A DNA stretch of 64,000 nt from Campylobacter hominis ATCC BAA-381 (lineage in GTDB: Bacteria; Campylobacterota; Campylobacteria; Campylobacterales; Campylobacteraceae), in assembly GCF_000017585.1 (NCBI RefSeq), contig NC_009714.1, forward strand, positions 1,334,663 to 1,398,662, given 5' to 3'. A program made the position numbers and the translations under genes. Positions 38,995-49,500 of the stretch are shown in pieces (positions within the stretch are counted from its first letter, which is position 1; each line of letters begins with the position of its first letter). The notes beneath the pieces were generated by a model, which worked only from the letters and a program-made list of their open reading frames with translations, was not told the DNA's origin and searched no databases.

Positions 38995-39091
38995 ATTCGT
39001 AAATTTAAATTCAAACTATCAAATTTGAGTTTAAATTTGTGAATTTAGATAATTTCGTATCGTGTATAAACGATACGACCTGAAAGGAAAA
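38991..39091 (+). repeat. 101-bp intergenic element, copy 3
   Basis: Near-identical to copy 1, with the same RTX tail to the left (33749-34074 matches 38668-38993) and a family B gene to the right, so a block of more than 1 kb was duplicated. Confidence 0.9.
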
Positions 39092-39093
39092 TT

Positions 39094-39963
39094 ATGGGAA
39101 TAATTATATCTTTTGTCTTTGCCGCTTATGCATTTGTAAGTAGTATAATATGTGTCATCGTGTATATGATTTCAAAAAGCAATAAAGCATTGGCTATATC
39201 TGTTGCCTTATGTGTTTTAGTGCCGTTTTATGATGTCGTTCCGACTAGGATTATCGCAAATAAATATTGCCAAATAGAGCCTAAATCTAAGATTGATAAA
39301 ATTGTAGAATATCCAAAAAGTGTATATGTCGAAATCAATAGTAGCGATAAAGATGAAATAATTTATAATCTCCGATTATGCGGGGAATTTGATGAAGCTA
39401 TGTTGGACGGAATTCATGTTGAGAAAATGGCTGTTAATTGTTACGGCGAAATCATACAAAAAGAATTTGACACGAATTCATCAGATTATAAACAATATAT
39501 AAATTTAATTTCGCAATATCAAAATTTGCATACCGATGAATCAGCTCAATTCGATTTTTATAGGAAAAATGAAAAGGCTATTGAAGAAACCAAATTTAAA
39601 ATAACAAAACGCAATGTAGTGGAAAAAGATAGAGATATTATCAAAAATTACAACTATTCTATAATAATAAATAAAAGTGAAAAAATCTCTGATAGTTTAT
39701 TTGAAAATGCTTTTTATCATATCGTAAATGTATCTATTGTAGAAAATAAAACAGAAAAAGAGATAGCTTTTTGGAAAATGTATATTAGAAATAGAGAAGC
39801 GACTTTTATTTTCCCAGAAATATTAATGCCACATTTTGCCGATGATTACCAATTTACGAATAAAGTATGTGGCAAAATACAAGAGATAGAAAAAGTCTTT
39901 GATATGGATAAATGGGGTTTTGATTTTTCAAGTTTATTTAACTATCGTATCTATCTCAGATAA
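39094..39963 (+). CDS. Two-TM periplasmic-domain protein, candidate immunity protein (family B, copy 2)
   Basis: 289 residues. Two N-terminal membrane helices (about 3-24 and 30-50), then a periplasmic domain nearly identical to the 34175 protein over its second half. The first half of the soluble domain differs (residues 85-125, for example RLCGEFDEAMLDGIHVEKM), as does the C-terminal tail. It sits 33 bp before the longest lipase gene and is led by copy 3 of the 101-bp element, so both are likely co-transcribed. The role is inferred from position only: immunity to, or folding of, the lipase. Confidence 0.78.
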   Translation: MGIIISFVFAAYAFVSSIICVIVYMISKSNKALAISVALCVLVPFYDVVPTRIIANKYCQIEPKSKIDKIVEYPKSVYVEINSSDKDEIIYNLRLCGEFDEAMLDGIHVEKMAVNCYGEIIQKEFDTNSSDYKQYINLISQYQNLHTDESAQFDFYRKNEKAIEETKFKITKRNVVEKDRDIIKNYNYSIIINKSEKISDSLFENAFYHIVNVSIVENKTEKEIAFWKMYIRNREATFIFPEILMPHFADDYQFTNKVCGKIQEIEKVFDMDKWGFDFSSLFNYRIYLR

Positions 39964-39996
39964 AAATACAAAAATTTTTAATAAAGGAGAAATCTA

Positions 39997-42900
39997 ATGA
40001 ATACATTAGAAAACACAATCACAACAATGGGCTTGCTTTCAAAAGAAGCTTACAATGTTGGAAACTTTCAAATAGGTGCAGGAATTACTGCTAACAATAA
40101 AACTTATAAAGTTGTTAATTTTGCAGATACTGCAAATGATTTCCAAGCATTATTATTGCAAGATGAAAGTGGAAAATTTGTAATGGCGTTTCGTGGAACA
40201 GAACGAGATAGCACATTAGACTGGCTTAATAATGCAGGTATTGGTTTGGCAAATATAAACGAACAATATAACGATGCAAAAGAATTTTTAGAAAAAGCTA
40301 TAAAAGATTATGGCGTAACCATAGATAATTTAACCCTAACTGGTCATAGCCTTGGTGGAATTCTTACTCAACAAGTCGGAGCGACTTACGGCATAAAAGG
40401 CTATGCTTTTAATCCTTACGGAACAGATAGATTACTTTCTTTACCAGAAAGTCCATTTGACGGAATAACAAGCAATTTCTTATATGGCTTATTAACTTCT
40501 TTGGCAGAAAAAGTTATGAGTGCAGTAGGACTTACCAAAGCAAACGCACAATGGGCTTACGAACATATTTATAACATATCTTACCAAGATGAGGGTTTGT
40601 TAAATGGGGATATTCTTTCAAATTTAGCCACAGAATTAAGTAGTAATCATTTGGGGCATTTTATACCTATTTTGGGCGAAAATGTTGGTTTTGGAGAAGG
40701 GCATTATATGGGAACTCTCAACACCGCCATTGCCGAATACAACGACATAGTCCAAAAATTCGACAACTCTTGCAGATATGAAGATATAACAAATATGTAT
40801 CTTTCAACAGCTATTATTCACGGTAGTGGTTATAAAAAAGTCCGAGATGAATTCAAAAAACTTGGTATATTAAATAAAAATGGTGCAAATGATAAAATTG
40901 CAAATAACTCTTTGCACTTAGAAGTTATAGCCAAAGACACTGACACAACTTCAATCTTTTCAGGCTCAAATTTAAGCACACCTGCTTTATATGCCCTAGT
41001 GAATTTAAATCCTTTTATAGTTTCAAATATAAATTCAAACGCTTACTCTGAACTAGAAAGATACAAAGATGATTTTACAAAAGGCTATATAGAAGATAAA
41101 GCTAAGATGTTTAAAGCAGCCCTTACTTCATCACGTACTTTAGATAATAAATACTACCAAGATAATATAAGTGGTATAAAAATCAAACCTATGTTTGATA
41201 ACACCGGTATAGTAAGTAGTGGCGATATAAAAGAGCAATACTACTTTGGAAGCAATGAGAGAGATATTATAACCATAAATAGCAATGGTGTCTCTTCTAA
41301 TGCTGAAAATAAAATCTACACCCTAGCAGGAGATGACACTATAATAGCTTCAAAAGGAAACAACTATATAGAAGCAGGTAGTGGAAGTGATGTTATAAAT
41401 TTAAGTAAAACATCTAAAAATAGTAAAAATATAGTTTATGGTGATACAAAAGATAACAAGCACAGTGATAATAAAAATAATGACAATGATATTATAATAG
41501 GTGGAGCTGGGGTTGATACTATCTTTGGCGGAAGAGGTAAAGATATTTATTATGTAGAAGATAAAGATATTATTACCGATGATAAAGACGGTGAAGGCGA
41601 GGTGTATTTTAAATATACTAAACTAACCGGTGGAACATATGATAAAGAAAAAGGTTGTTATATAAATGGAGATATACAATATCATTTAAATGGTAATACT
41701 TTAATTGTAAAACAAGGTAAAGAGGCTATAACTATTAATAATTTCAATAAAGATTTATATAAAACCAAAGGATATGATTATTTGGGCATAGAACTTTTAA
41801 AAGAAGAAGAGATAGTTGTAACTATAAGCGATAACTCATCATCTGAAGGTGATAATGGTAAAAAATCAATGAGATTTAAAATATCATTAAATAGAAAATT
41901 AAAAGATGAAGAATATGTAATAGTAAATATAAATGATAAATCATTTTTATTTGGCAATCCTGGTATTGATAGTGGTATAAATAAAGCTGATTATGATACA
42001 AGCGGAAGTTATATTTACAAATGGGAAGGCAATACAACAAAAAATGAAGATATAAATTTTGAAGTGACAGGAACCGCATCTGCCTCAAAAGGTCTTATAA
42101 TAAAAGAAGTAAAATCAGGCAACGGCACAATAATAGATGATGACAGAGATGATGATCCGGAAGATGTAGATCCTATCATAATAGATTTAAATAAAAATGG
42201 AATTACTTCAACTAAATTAAATAATACAATCTACTTTGACCATGATAACAATAACTTTAAAGAAGCCTCTTCATGGATAGATAAAGGAGATGCTTTTTTA
42301 GCATTAGATAAAAACAGTAATGGTCTTATAGATAATGGAAATGAACTGTTTGGAAATCATACTATTTCAAATACAAAATTCGGAGAACAAGAAGCTAATA
42401 AAGATACTTCAATAAACGGTTACGAAGCTTTAAAAGCTTATGATTTAAACGGTGATAATGTAATAGACAGTAAAGATGAAATTTATGATAAATTACTTTT
42501 ATGGAAAGATTCTAATCAAAACGCCATAACTGATAAAGGTGAACTTATAAAACTAAAAGATAGTGGTATAGTAAGTATTGATCTAAACTATAAAAACACA
42601 AATACAGATGAAAAAGGAAATACTATAAAACAAAGTTCAACCGTTACTTTTGAAGATGGCACAACTACAATAGCTAATGATGTATGGTTTAAAGTAAATT
42701 TAGATAAAACTAAACAAACCTCAATAGATGAGATGATAAAAGATACTTTAATAAATTTAAATAAAAGACAAGATGAATTAATCAAAGAATACAAAGAAAA
42801 CAATAATCTAAATACTAATGATTTAAATGATGATGGGTCATTACAAAACATTTTAAATAGTGATGAAACATTAAAAACTTATAATGATAAACTAAATACT

Positions 42901-43389
42901 CTTTTTTATATTAAATCCTTACCACAAGTAAAGGCTTTTGGAAATTTAAGTTCATTACAAGAAACTATGGTTAATAACCCTAAATTAGCTACTATGCTTA
43001 ATTTATATCTTTTAATGGATGAAAAAGCTAAAAAAGAAAACATTAGTGATATTATCTATGAATGGGCAGGAGTATCAAGTATAGATGAAAGTTCAATGAG
43101 AGGAGAGGTAAAAGAAAAAGATATGATAGTTTATGAAAAACTATCTGGAAAGCCTTTTATGTGGAAAGGAAGAGATAAAAATGCAAATTGGTATGTAAAA
43201 CCAGTTATAGAAGAGATATTTAATAATTTTAAAAACTATGTTTATGCAAATATTGAATTACAAACTACATACCAAGAAGTAAACTTAGATATAGATTATA
43301 TGAAATTTGACGGTAAAGAGTATAGATATGATTTTAGTAATATTAATGAGTATTTAAAAGACTTTACTAACAAACAATCAAATAGATAA
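39997..43389 (+). CDS. Class 3 lipase-calcium-binding protein, N-terminal part of a giant RTX protein (frameshifted)
   Basis: 1,130 codons. Residues 1-200 form an alpha/beta-hydrolase of the lipase class 3 type: FVMAFRGTE (63-70) and the nucleophile elbow GHSLGG (Ser 118), intact. Later come RTX nonapeptides (about 440-530), a Calx-beta-like domain (about 590-715), and an EF-hand-like block (IDLNKNGITSTKL, DNGNELFGNH, YDLNGDNVIDSKDE, LLLWKDSNQNAITDKGEL). The frame ends after NKQSNR. A second frame, open from about 43360, continues in NNQIDKALNFIQTLKTSL and into RTX repeats up to 50323, so the whole gene is about 3,440 codons with one extra base near 43360-43385. It should cleave lipids; target unknown. 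RBS AAAGGAGAAATCTA. Confidence 0.9.
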   Translation: MNTLENTITTMGLLSKEAYNVGNFQIGAGITANNKTYKVVNFADTANDFQALLLQDESGKFVMAFRGTERDSTLDWLNNAGIGLANINEQYNDAKEFLEKAIKDYGVTIDNLTLTGHSLGGILTQQVGATYGIKGYAFNPYGTDRLLSLPESPFDGITSNFLYGLLTSLAEKVMSAVGLTKANAQWAYEHIYNISYQDEGLLNGDILSNLATELSSNHLGHFIPILGENVGFGEGHYMGTLNTAIAEYNDIVQKFDNSCRYEDITNMYLSTAIIHGSGYKKVRDEFKKLGILNKNGANDKIANNSLHLEVIAKDTDTTSIFSGSNLSTPALYALVNLNPFIVSNINSNAYSELERYKDDFTKGYIEDKAKMFKAALTSSRTLDNKYYQDNISGIKIKPMFDNTGIVSSGDIKEQYYFGSNERDIITINSNGVSSNAENKIYTLAGDDTIIASKGNNYIEAGSGSDVINLSKTSKNSKNIVYGDTKDNKHSDNKNNDNDIIIGGAGVDTIFGGRGKDIYYVEDKDIITDDKDGEGEVYFKYTKLTGGTYDKEKGCYINGDIQYHLNGNTLIVKQGKEAITINNFNKDLYKTKGYDYLGIELLKEEEIVVTISDNSSSEGDNGKKSMRFKISLNRKLKDEEYVIVNINDKSFLFGNPGIDSGINKADYDTSGSYIYKWEGNTTKNEDINFEVTGTASASKGLIIKEVKSGNGTIIDDDRDDDPEDVDPIIIDLNKNGITSTKLNNTIYFDHDNNNFKEASSWIDKGDAFLALDKNSNGLIDNGNELFGNHTISNTKFGEQEANKDTSINGYEALKAYDLNGDNVIDSKDEIYDKLLLWKDSNQNAITDKGELIKLKDSGIVSIDLNYKNTNTDEKGNTIKQSSTVTFEDGTTTIANDVWFKVNLDKTKQTSIDEMIKDTLINLNKRQDELIKEYKENNNLNTNDLNDDGSLQNILNSDETLKTYNDKLNTLFYIKSLPQVKAFGNLSSLQETMVNNPKLATMLNLYLLMDEKAKKENISDIIYEWAGVSSIDESSMRGEVKEKDMIVYEKLSGKPFMWKGRDKNANWYVKPVIEEIFNNFKNYVYANIELQTTYQEVNLDIDYMKFDGKEYRYDFSNINEYLKDFTNKQSNR

Positions 43390-43585
43390 AGCTTTAAATT
43401 TTATACAAACTTTAAAAACTTCACTTACTTATAAACCAGTAGCAACAAATCATCTAAATGACTATGTAAAAAACACACTTCCTAACAGTCTAAAAGAGTT
43501 TAAATTCTTCATAGCTACTTTACTAAATAATAGAAGAGTTGGAAATGATAATAACCAAACGATATATGGCTCAAATCAAACAGAT

Positions 43586-46500
43586 GTGATAAATGGTAAA
43601 GGTGGAGATGATAAACTCTATGGAGCTGGTGGTGATGATTTATATGAGTTTGATAAAAATTTTGGAAATGATATCATATACGATACTCAAGGAAATAATG
43701 AAATAGTATTTACAAAAGGTATTACAAAAGAAGATCTCTCATTTAAAAGAGAGCTTGCAAATTTAATAATCTATGTCACAAATGAAAATGGCGAAAAAGA
43801 CAGCATAACTGTGCAAAACGCTTTTTGTTTGATTAATGACTTAGGTGATGGAATTATACAAAGTATTACTTTTGCAGACGGAACAAAGTTAAGCAAAGAC
43901 GATATATTAAATTTATCACCTTTAAAAGGAAGTGATGAAGCAGATAATTTATATTTAACTAATGAAAATGATATATTAAACGCCGGAAATGGAAATGACG
44001 AAATACACGGCAAAAAAGGTGATGATATTATAAATGGAGATAGCGGTGATGATAGGTTATTTGGCGGAATTGGTAATGACATATTAAACGGTGGGACTGG
44101 AAATGATGAGTTATATGGTGAAGATGGAAATGATACATATGTCTTTTCTAAAAACTGGGGAAAAGATACCATTGTAGATAATCAAGGCTTAAACAGTATA
44201 GAATTTATTGACGGTATCAATGTGAATGATTTAGTCTTTGATAAAAACGGTAATGACCTAGTGATATCAGATAAAGAGCTTAAAAACACAATTACTATAA
44301 AAAATATAGTAAATGAAAATGGAACTTTAAATAATTCCATATCAAAAATTATATTTAATAGAAAAATTATTAACGGTAAAGAAAGCTTTGATTTTATTAC
44401 TACAAATGAAATACTTGATTATATGATTAGGCCTAGTGATGAATCGGATGAACTTATAGGTTATAACGATCACTCTTACACTATAAACGCTCTTGATGGA
44501 AATGATACGATAATAACAAATATCAAAGATGATATTTTAATAGGTGGTAAAGGAGATGATACCCTAATAGGAAAAGCTGGAAATGACATCTATATCTTTG
44601 GTAAAGACTTTGGAAATGATACTATCATAGAAGAAAATAATGATAAAAATGTCATTAAATTTACAGATGGCATTTCAAAAGATGATCTTTTATTTAAAAA
44701 ACTAAATAATGATTTAGTGATACTTCAAAATAAGAATTCTGTAATCATAAAAGATATGTTTAATGGTGCTTCTATAAATAGCAAAATAGACAAAATAGTG
44801 TTTGATGATGGAAGCAGTATCACAAATAGAGAATTTATAAACTTGGCAGTAGCAAATTCATCTAGCAATGAAAATGATACACTTATTGGATATTTCGATG
44901 ATGATTATGTATTAGATGCGCTAGATGGAAATGATACTATTATCACAAATGGTGGAAATGACGTTTTAATAGGTGGAGCTGGAGATGACACCTTAAAAGG
45001 TGGCAAAGGAAATGACACATATAAATTTGAGTTAAATCACGGTAAAGATATCATTGAAGATAATATCGGCAAAGAAACCATAGTTATAAACGGCAGAACA
45101 AAAGAAGATCTTATCTTTACATATGACGCTACTACAACGGACTTAATTATTAACTATAAAGATAATAAAAACGATAGTATAACCATAAAAAAATGGAAAT
45201 ATATGGATAATCTTACTATTAAATTTGATGATAACTCATATATAGATGATAGATATATAACAAACAAAATAAAAACTATAAACTCAGATTCCGATACTTC
45301 CGAAGTTGGTATATATTATAATACAAATCTTGAAGATGGAGATGATGTTTATATAATAAAAAAAGATGCAGGAAAACTATCTATATATGATAATTTTACT
45401 CTTCACTCTTATAAAGTAGATGGTGGAAACGATACAATTAAATTTGATGAAATTTCATCAAATGAAGTCGTTTATAAAATGTCAGGCAGCAATCTTTTAA
45501 TCGGCATAGCAGAAGAAAATAAAAAATTTGAAGACTTAAATACCGTAGTAACTATCAAAAACTGGACCTCTAAACATAATAGAATTGAAAATTTTGCATT
45601 TAGTGATAAAACACTTTCTCAAAACGACATTATAAATAAATTTTCAAAATCTGAAAATTTATTATTTCAAACCGATGAAAGCGATAAAGCTACATTTAAA
45701 AACGGTGGAGTTATATACGCACTTGATGGAGATGATGAGATAGTATCCGTAGAAAATAAAAGCGAAGTTTACGGCAATGATGGTAATGATAAAATAATCG
45801 CAAACGGCACTATTTACGGCAATGAAGGAGATGATACTCTAAAAGGCTATAGTGGCGATGATACTATTTATGGTGGCGAGGGAGATGATATCTTAATTGG
45901 TGCAAGTGGGGATGATTTTCTTCAAGGAGATAGTGGAGATGATACATATGTCTTTGGCAAAGAGTGGGGAAACGATACTATAAATAACTTTGATAGAAAC
46001 GGCACGGATAAAATAAAATTTACAGACGGCATTTCAAAATATGATTTGATATTTGCAAGAGGCGTTAAAAATAGTGATGTTACAAATGATCTTTTCATCT
46101 ATTCAAAAGACAAGAAAAACTCAATTAAAATTACGGATTTCTTTTATAGTTATCAATCAATAGATGAAAACAGAAAAATTGATTTAATTGAATTTGATAA
46201 CGGCGAAATTTTAAAATCCGAAGATTTGAAATATTTGGTATTGCAAGGTTCTAAATATGATGATGTTATAAGAGGATATGACGAAGACTTTACATTTGAC
46301 GCAGGAGAAGGTAGTGACATCGTATTTGCAGGAAACAAAAACGATAAAATTTTTGGCAACGACGGTGACGATACTTTATATGGCGAAGACGGAAATGATA
46401 CTTTAATAGGTGGCACAGGAAATGACACTTTACAAGGTGGAGACGGAGATGATACATATATATTTAATCTCGGTGATGGTAAAGATGAAATTTATGAAAG

Positions 46501-49500
46501 TAGCGGAAATGACATTATAGAGTTTGGAGATGGAATTTCAAAAGATAGCCTTATAGTTATAAGAGATGGTGAAAATAATCTTAAAATTTATGTAAAAGAT
46601 AATCCAAACATTTCAAATAAAGATATAAATTTAGATGATATCAAAGACACTATAACTTTAAAAAATGTATTTAGCAACAATTCATCAAAACATGAAAATT
46701 TAATCGAAACAATCAAATTTCAAGACGGCTCAACTTTAAATTTCAATGATATTAAAAAACTTTCACTAATAAACAGTTCAAATAGCACGGAAACTTTGAG
46801 AGGTTATGACGATGAAAATAACAATATCGTTGGAAATGACGCGGATGAAACTATATACGGTGGAGAACTCGATGACACGATAAACGCAGGAGCCGGAAAC
46901 GATACTATAACCGCATATTCCGGCAAAAATACATTGATCGGCGGCAGCGGCGATGATGTGTTTTACGGCGATCAGGCAAACAACACATATATTTTTAGTA
47001 AAGGCGACGGTAATGATAAGATTAGCGGACGAAGCAGCGACAGCACGATAAAATTTGAGGACGGCATTTCAAAAGACGACATAAAAGTTACAAGAGGTGA
47101 AAATCTGGATGATTTAGTCGTAAAGATTAATGAAAACGACAGTATAACTATAAAAAATTTCTATTATGATGGAAATATAAATAAAGAAAACGAAAAAGCG
47201 ATCGTAAGTAATTTTTTATTTGCTAACGGCGAAAAGATTGGTTATGAAGAATTTCATAAGTTATCTTATATCGGCAAAGAGAGTGACGATACTATATACG
47301 GCTTAAATTCCAACGATACTATAAAAGGCAACGACGGTGACGATACTTTATATGGCGAAGACGGAAACGATACTTTAATAGGTGGCACAGGAAACGATAA
47401 ACTTATAGGCGGAAAAGGAGACGATATTTATATCTTTAATCTCGGTGACGGAAAAGATGAAATTTATGAAGAAAGCGGAAACGACACTATAGAGTTTGGA
47501 AAAGGAATTTCAAAAGATAGCCTTATAGTTATAAGAGATGGTGAAAATAATCTTAAAATTTATGTAAAAGATAATCCAAACATTTCAAATAAAGATATAA
47601 ATTTAGATGATATCAAAGACACTATAACTTTAAAAAATGTATTTAGCAACAATTCATCAAAACATGAAAATTTAATCGAAACAATCAAATTTCAAGACGG
47701 CTCAACTTTAAATTTCAATGATATTAAAAAACTTTCACTAATAAACAGTTCAAATAGCACGGAAACTTTGAGAGGTTATGACGATGAAAATAACAATATC
47801 GTTGGAAATGACGCGGATGAAACTATATACGGTGGAGAACTCGATGACACGATAAACGCAGGAGCCGGAAACGATACTATCAAAGATCTAAACGGAAATA
47901 ATACGATTTATGCAGGAATCGGCGATGATACAATCAATGCAAACGGAACAATTTACGCAGGAATCGGCGATGATACAATCAATGCAAACGGAACAATTTA
48001 CGCAGGAAGCGGAAACGATACAATCAACGCAAGCGGAACAATATATGCAGAAGACGGGAATGATAATATAAATGCTACAGGATTTATAGACGCAGGAAAC
48101 GGAAACGATATAGTGACAGCAAGCGACGTATATTCCAGCGAAGAATTTAATACTATAATCGGTGGAAAAGGCGATGACGAATTGCACGGAAGCTATAGTA
48201 ATGAAAAATATATATTCAGTAAAGGCGACGGGAAAGATGAAATTTATGAAAATGGCGGAAACGATACTATAGAATTTAAAAATAACCTCTTAAAAGAAAA
48301 TCTGATAGTAAAACGAAACGGCGAAAACGATATAACAATTAAATTTAAAGACGATCAAACGGATTTGATAACTTTAAAAAACGTTGTTTATGGTAATATC
48401 ATTTCAAACCAAAACACGATAGAAAATTTTACATTTGCAAACGGCGAAACGCTGACATTTAATGACATAAAAAAAGCCTCAATGATTGGCTTTGATGAAG
48501 ATGACACTATAAAAGGCTATGATGACGCGGACAATTTTATAAGCACATCGGCAGGCGATGACAAAATCATAGGCGGTATATTTAATGACACTATAATCGG
48601 TGGAAGTGGAAATGATAAACTTCAAGGTGGAGATGGAGATGATACATATATCTTTAATCTTGGTGATGGCAAAGATATCATCACAGAGCGTGAACTTAGC
48701 GAACCATATTTGATAAGACAAGATTCATTTGATACCGTAAAATTTACAAAAGGAGTGAATAAAGACGATATCTTGCTATCAAGAAATGGCGACGATTTGA
48801 TTATCAAAAATAAAACAAATGGTGACGAAATCACAGTTAAAAATCATTTCTTTTTATCAAACAGATATTATAAAATAAACTCAATTGAATTTGATGATGG
48901 AACAATTTGGGATGAAAAGTATATAGATCACAATGCTGTTTATTATGGTAGTGACGCAAATGACGAACTTTCAGGATATATGGGAAATGATGACATAATT
49001 AAAGCAGATAGTGGAAATGACACTATATATGGATTTGACGGAGATGATGAAATTTACGGTGAAGATGGTGATGATTATTTAAGTGGTGGAAATGGAATAG
49101 AAAAAAACACAGGAAACGATAAGCTATATGGAGGAGCCGGAAACGATCAACTTAGAGGTGAAGATGGAAATGATTATCTAAACGGCGGAAGCGGCGATGA
49201 TAGATATTATTATTCTTATGGAGATGGGTTTGACACTATAGAAAATGAAGGCGGTGGAAGTGATTCTTTGATATTTTTTGATATTACAAGAGATAGATTA
49301 AGCTTTTCAAAAGAAGAAAACGACCTTATCATAAATATAGACAACGATGCAAATCAAGGAGTAAGAGTTAAAAACTACTTTTTAAATGATGAGTATGCTC
49401 TTGATATGATCCAACCAGGAGATCAAAAGCCTGCTTATACTAAAAACGATATAGACAATATCGTAAATGCCTTTGATAAGCCAACTCTTACAGAAGATAA

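Noticed and set aside
34072-39091. The 101-bp element as an insertion sequence or MITE
   Set aside because: No terminal inverted repeats or target duplications seen; copies always precede family B genes, so co-duplication of cassettes explains them better.
43771-48834. Minus-strand ORFs opposite the RTX gene, including a Cys-rich one (47888-48187)
   Set aside because: Pro/Ser/Phe or Cys/Ile periodicity mirrors the DDTINA-type RTX repeats on the plus strand; no RBS.
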